Of a stretch of 41,749 bases of DNA, positions 40,271-41,749 are shown in pieces. The notes under the pieces were generated by a model. It did not search any database. It saw nothing but the letters and a program-made list of their open reading frames with translations, and had not been told where the DNA came from. The DNA is from a virus. The stretch lies in the IMG/VR virus record IMGVR_UViG_3300030451_002238, positions 1-41,749 of that record; one strand, 5' to 3'. Position 1 is the first letter of the stretch, and the number at the start of each line of letters is the position of its first letter. Made by a program: the position numbers and the translations under genes.

Positions 40271-40364
40271 CAAAATAAAATAGTGGTTTTCTGGGTGTTG
40301 TGCTTACCAGTTAAACGGCTAACTTGGTTACACAATTTATATATATTAAAAAGGACACACTCTT

Positions 40365-40637
40365 ATGACTACTTCTATCGTAACAAACAAATACGGTGAG
40401 CAATTCAAAAAGGTTGCTTTAAAAGATTTAAAAAAAGGTGACGAATTTAAAAGAAAACCAGACGCAATTAAAAACTTTTATAAAGGACACTACAACAGAA
40501 AGTCTTACCTACAACCTACACCTAGTTATACTTGTGTAGCTGATAATGACGTATGGGGTTCTGGGATAGAAATAAACGCCAAGGCTTTTGTTTATGTAGA
40601 TATAGATGGCCCAATAAATTATAATGGATTACTTTAG
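40365..40637 (+). CDS. Hypothetical protein, first rightward gene
   Basis: 90 residues; AAGGA lies upstream of the ATG. The N-terminal half is basic (KVALKDLKKGDEFKRKPDAI), and the second half has strands with YTCVADNDVWGSGIEINAKA and FVYVDIDG. The LKxGDxFxR... pattern with a later W-G-x-G-I-x-x-x-x-x-V-x-V looks like a small beta-barrel domain that might bind nucleic acid or protein; this is a weak inference. It is probably expressed early because it is the first gene after the control region. Confidence 0.7.
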   Translation: MTTSIVTNKYGEQFKKVALKDLKKGDEFKRKPDAIKNFYKGHYNRKSYLQPTPSYTCVADNDVWGSGIEINAKAFVYVDIDGPINYNGLL

Positions 40638-40661
40638 ATATATAAGAGGGAGTAAATAAAA

Positions 40662-41402
40662 ATGGATAATTTCACACTAAAAGAAACTATTGAGAATAGC
40701 GGTAAAGTATCGCTAGGCAACACTAAGATGCCAAGTACAACCTTTGCTATCAGTGCGAAGCATTGCAAAGTAGGCTCTAAGCTTGCAAAAATTGAAGGCT
40801 CTACTTGCTCAAAGTGTTACGCTCTTAAACTACAAAAGCTTAGGCCTAGTGTTGATCAAGGTTGGACTAATAACTTATTTAAGGCTGAAAAATTAATTGC
40901 TAGTAATCCTAAACTCTGGGCAAAACAGATGGCATTTCAAATTAAAAGAGGGTGTAACAAGCTAGGGATATTTCATCATAGGTGGTTTGATAGTGGAGAC
41001 TTGCAAAGTGTTGAAATGCTACATGCAATTGTTTTGTGTTGTCTAGAAACTCCAGAGATAAAACACTGGTTGCCAACAAGAGAAGCTAAACTTGTGCAAA
41101 CATACCGCAAGAGGCATGGACTAGAACCAGATAATTTAGTGATAAGGGTTAGTGCTACTATGATTAGCGATAAACCTATAAAAGGTCATAGTCATACTAG
41201 TACAGTACACAAGCATAAAGAAACTATACATGGTAAAGAGTGCCTAGCTTATAGAACCAACAAGGAAAACATTGTTGTAGATCTAGAGACGTTCAAAGCT
41301 ATGAGTAGACCAGAAAAGAAACAACAAGACTTCGGCCATTGTGGGGATTGTCGTGCTTGTTGGTCAAAAGAGGTAGCGAATATTAGCTATCCGTTACACT
41401 AG
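40662..41402 (+). CDS. Gp88-like phage protein
   Basis: 246 residues. It matches the phage gene-product-88 family as I remember it: LGNTKMPSTTFAISAKHCKV, STCSKCYALK (Cys49/Cys52), HRWFDSGDLQSVEML, HWLPTREAKLVQTY, LVIRVSATMI and the ending CGDCRACW (Cys227/Cys230/Cys233) with VANISYPLH. The many conserved Cys and His, plus the SGDLQS and PTREAK motifs, suggest a metal- or cluster-binding enzyme, but no reaction is established for the family. GGGAG lies upstream. It is followed within 13 nt by tiny genes in the same operon. Confidence 0.82.
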   Translation: MDNFTLKETIENSGKVSLGNTKMPSTTFAISAKHCKVGSKLAKIEGSTCSKCYALKLQKLRPSVDQGWTNNLFKAEKLIASNPKLWAKQMAFQIKRGCNKLGIFHHRWFDSGDLQSVEMLHAIVLCCLETPEIKHWLPTREAKLVQTYRKRHGLEPDNLVIRVSATMISDKPIKGHSHTSTVHKHKETIHGKECLAYRTNKENIVVDLETFKAMSRPEKKQQDFGHCGDCRACWSKEVANISYPLH

Positions 41403-41414
41403 GAAGGATTAAAA

Positions 41415-41507
41415 ATGTTTTTAACTTGGATCATAGGAACGATAGCAATAACGGCTATTCTGGGAATACTAGCGTGGATAATAACTTACTTAATACATGA
41501 GGTGTAA
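41415..41507 (+). CDS. 30-residue membrane peptide
   Basis: One hydrophobic helix (WIIGTIAITAILGILAWIIT) with almost no soluble part and a good AGGAAGG site. It lies 2 nt before the next gene. Small membrane peptides in phage early regions often act on host membrane proteins; nothing more specific can be read here. Confidence 0.65.
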   Translation: MFLTWIIGTIAITAILGILAWIITYLIHEV

Positions 41508-41509
41508 AA

Positions 41510-41686
41510 ATGAATAACGATTTAAAAAATACAGAATTTGGTGCAGCATGCGGCATAAAAAAACGTTGGGAAATTGAGGACGTGATAGCCGAATTTGATA
41601 GCAATTGGAATATAACACTAGCTGAGTTATCTAGAATAAGCATGTGGAATATTGAAGAATTAAAAGAATTACTTTTGAAGGGATAA
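41510..41686 (+). CDS. Small hypothetical early protein
   Basis: 58 residues, charged and helical. The C-terminal half (DSNWNITLAELSRISMWNIE, then ELKELLLKG) has helix-turn-helix-like spacing (I-T-L-A-E-L-S-R-I-S-x-W), so it could be a small DNA-binding regulator, but it is too short to be sure. The ATG follows the preceding stop by 2 nt. It is too small to classify by motif alone. Confidence 0.65.
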   Translation: MNNDLKNTEFGAACGIKKRWEIEDVIAEFDSNWNITLAELSRISMWNIEELKELLLKG

Positions 41687-41689
41687 AAA

Positions 41690-41749
41690 ATGATTATTGA
41701 TGAGGAAAAGGGGACTATTTTTGGAACTTGGCAAGAGCGTGAACAAATG
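41690..41749 (+). CDS. Start of the next rightward gene, cut by the window end
   Basis: 20 codons are visible (MIIDEEKGTIFGTWQEREQM) in an open frame 3 nt after the previous stop. AAGGG lies at 41677-41682. Nothing can be said about the product. Confidence 0.6.
   Translation, partial: MIIDEEKGTIFGTWQEREQM

Larger units (their letters stand above)
39364..40364. other. Divergent control region between late (-) and early (+) genes
   Basis: About 1 kb with no convincing gene, visibly more AT-rich than the flanks. It holds two minus-strand promoter candidates, three TGTGATCACA palindromes, an AGTTTAA/TTAAACT inverted-repeat cluster, a long imperfect direct repeat, and further inverted repeats: TGACA-CTA-TGTCA (39617-39629), TCAAGTG/CACTTGA (39764-39782), AACCAC/GTGGTT (39773-39796), GTACAC/GTGTAC (39844-39862) and TGTTGCA/TGCAACA (40253-40270). 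Such density of symmetric sites fits a regulatory hub and possibly a replication origin. Confidence 0.8.

Overview
The window is part of a tailed-phage genome, or possibly a prophage. It carries portal, large terminase, scaffold, major capsid, adaptor, nozzle, tail-fibre and lysis genes packed with overlapping or abutting start and stop codons. An adaptor-nozzle pair with no tape-measure/tail-tube set points to a short-tailed (podovirus-type) virion. An adenosylcobalamin-dependent ribonucleotide reductase, a DUF1127 gene, many small lysine-rich proteins and AT-rich DNA suggest a marine alphaproteobacterial host. The set resembles what I remember of HMO-2011-type marine podoviruses, but that placement is inference from recall, not a search.

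Layout. (1) 1-2807, plus strand: the end of a nucleotide-metabolism module (class II ribonucleotide reductase cut by the window start, a nuclease-like protein, a zinc-ribbon/DUF3310 protein, a small hypothetical), closed by a bidirectional terminator. (2) 2848-39363, minus strand: one long late region read right to left. In transcription order it holds lysis and envelope genes (39363-36857), a block of small basic proteins (37839-34349, partly interleaved), a DUF1127 gene, terminase subunits, portal, a large virion protein, scaffold, major capsid, a head protein, adaptor, nozzle, tail fibre, three beta-propeller proteins carrying four propellers, a glutamine/alanine-rich virion protein, a virion lysozyme and the presumed internal/ejection proteins. 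(3) 39364-40364: about 1 kb of AT-rich divergent control DNA with promoters, three perfect TGTGATCACA palindromes and an AGTTTAA/TTAAACT inverted-repeat cluster. (4) 40365-41749, plus strand: start of the early region (unknown protein, Gp88-like protein, three tiny genes, the last cut by the window end).

How it works together (inference). Early genes run rightward from the control region and late genes leftward. I see four minus-strand promoter candidates sharing a TAyAACTAC -10 extension: two in the control region, one before the DUF1127/terminase block and one before the major capsid gene. The capsid promoter sits above a ~200-nt untranslated leader, and a hairpin terminator follows the capsid/head-protein pair, which would boost capsid output. 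Lysis probably uses a two-helix protein with an EF-hand (holin candidate), an M15 endopeptidase (endolysin), a lipoprotein with a second membrane helix (unimolecular spanin candidate) and possibly two short membrane peptides. A separate GH24 lysozyme in the virion module would help DNA entry.

Most interesting: each propeller has exactly seven repeats, including a double-propeller gene fusion; a palindromic operator lies inside a promoter spacer; the envelope cassette has an EF-hand holin candidate and a phage-coded outer-membrane-like protein; and a cluster of very basic small proteins includes one with no acidic residue. DNA polymerase, primase, helicase and integrase are not in the window, so lifestyle cannot be decided here.
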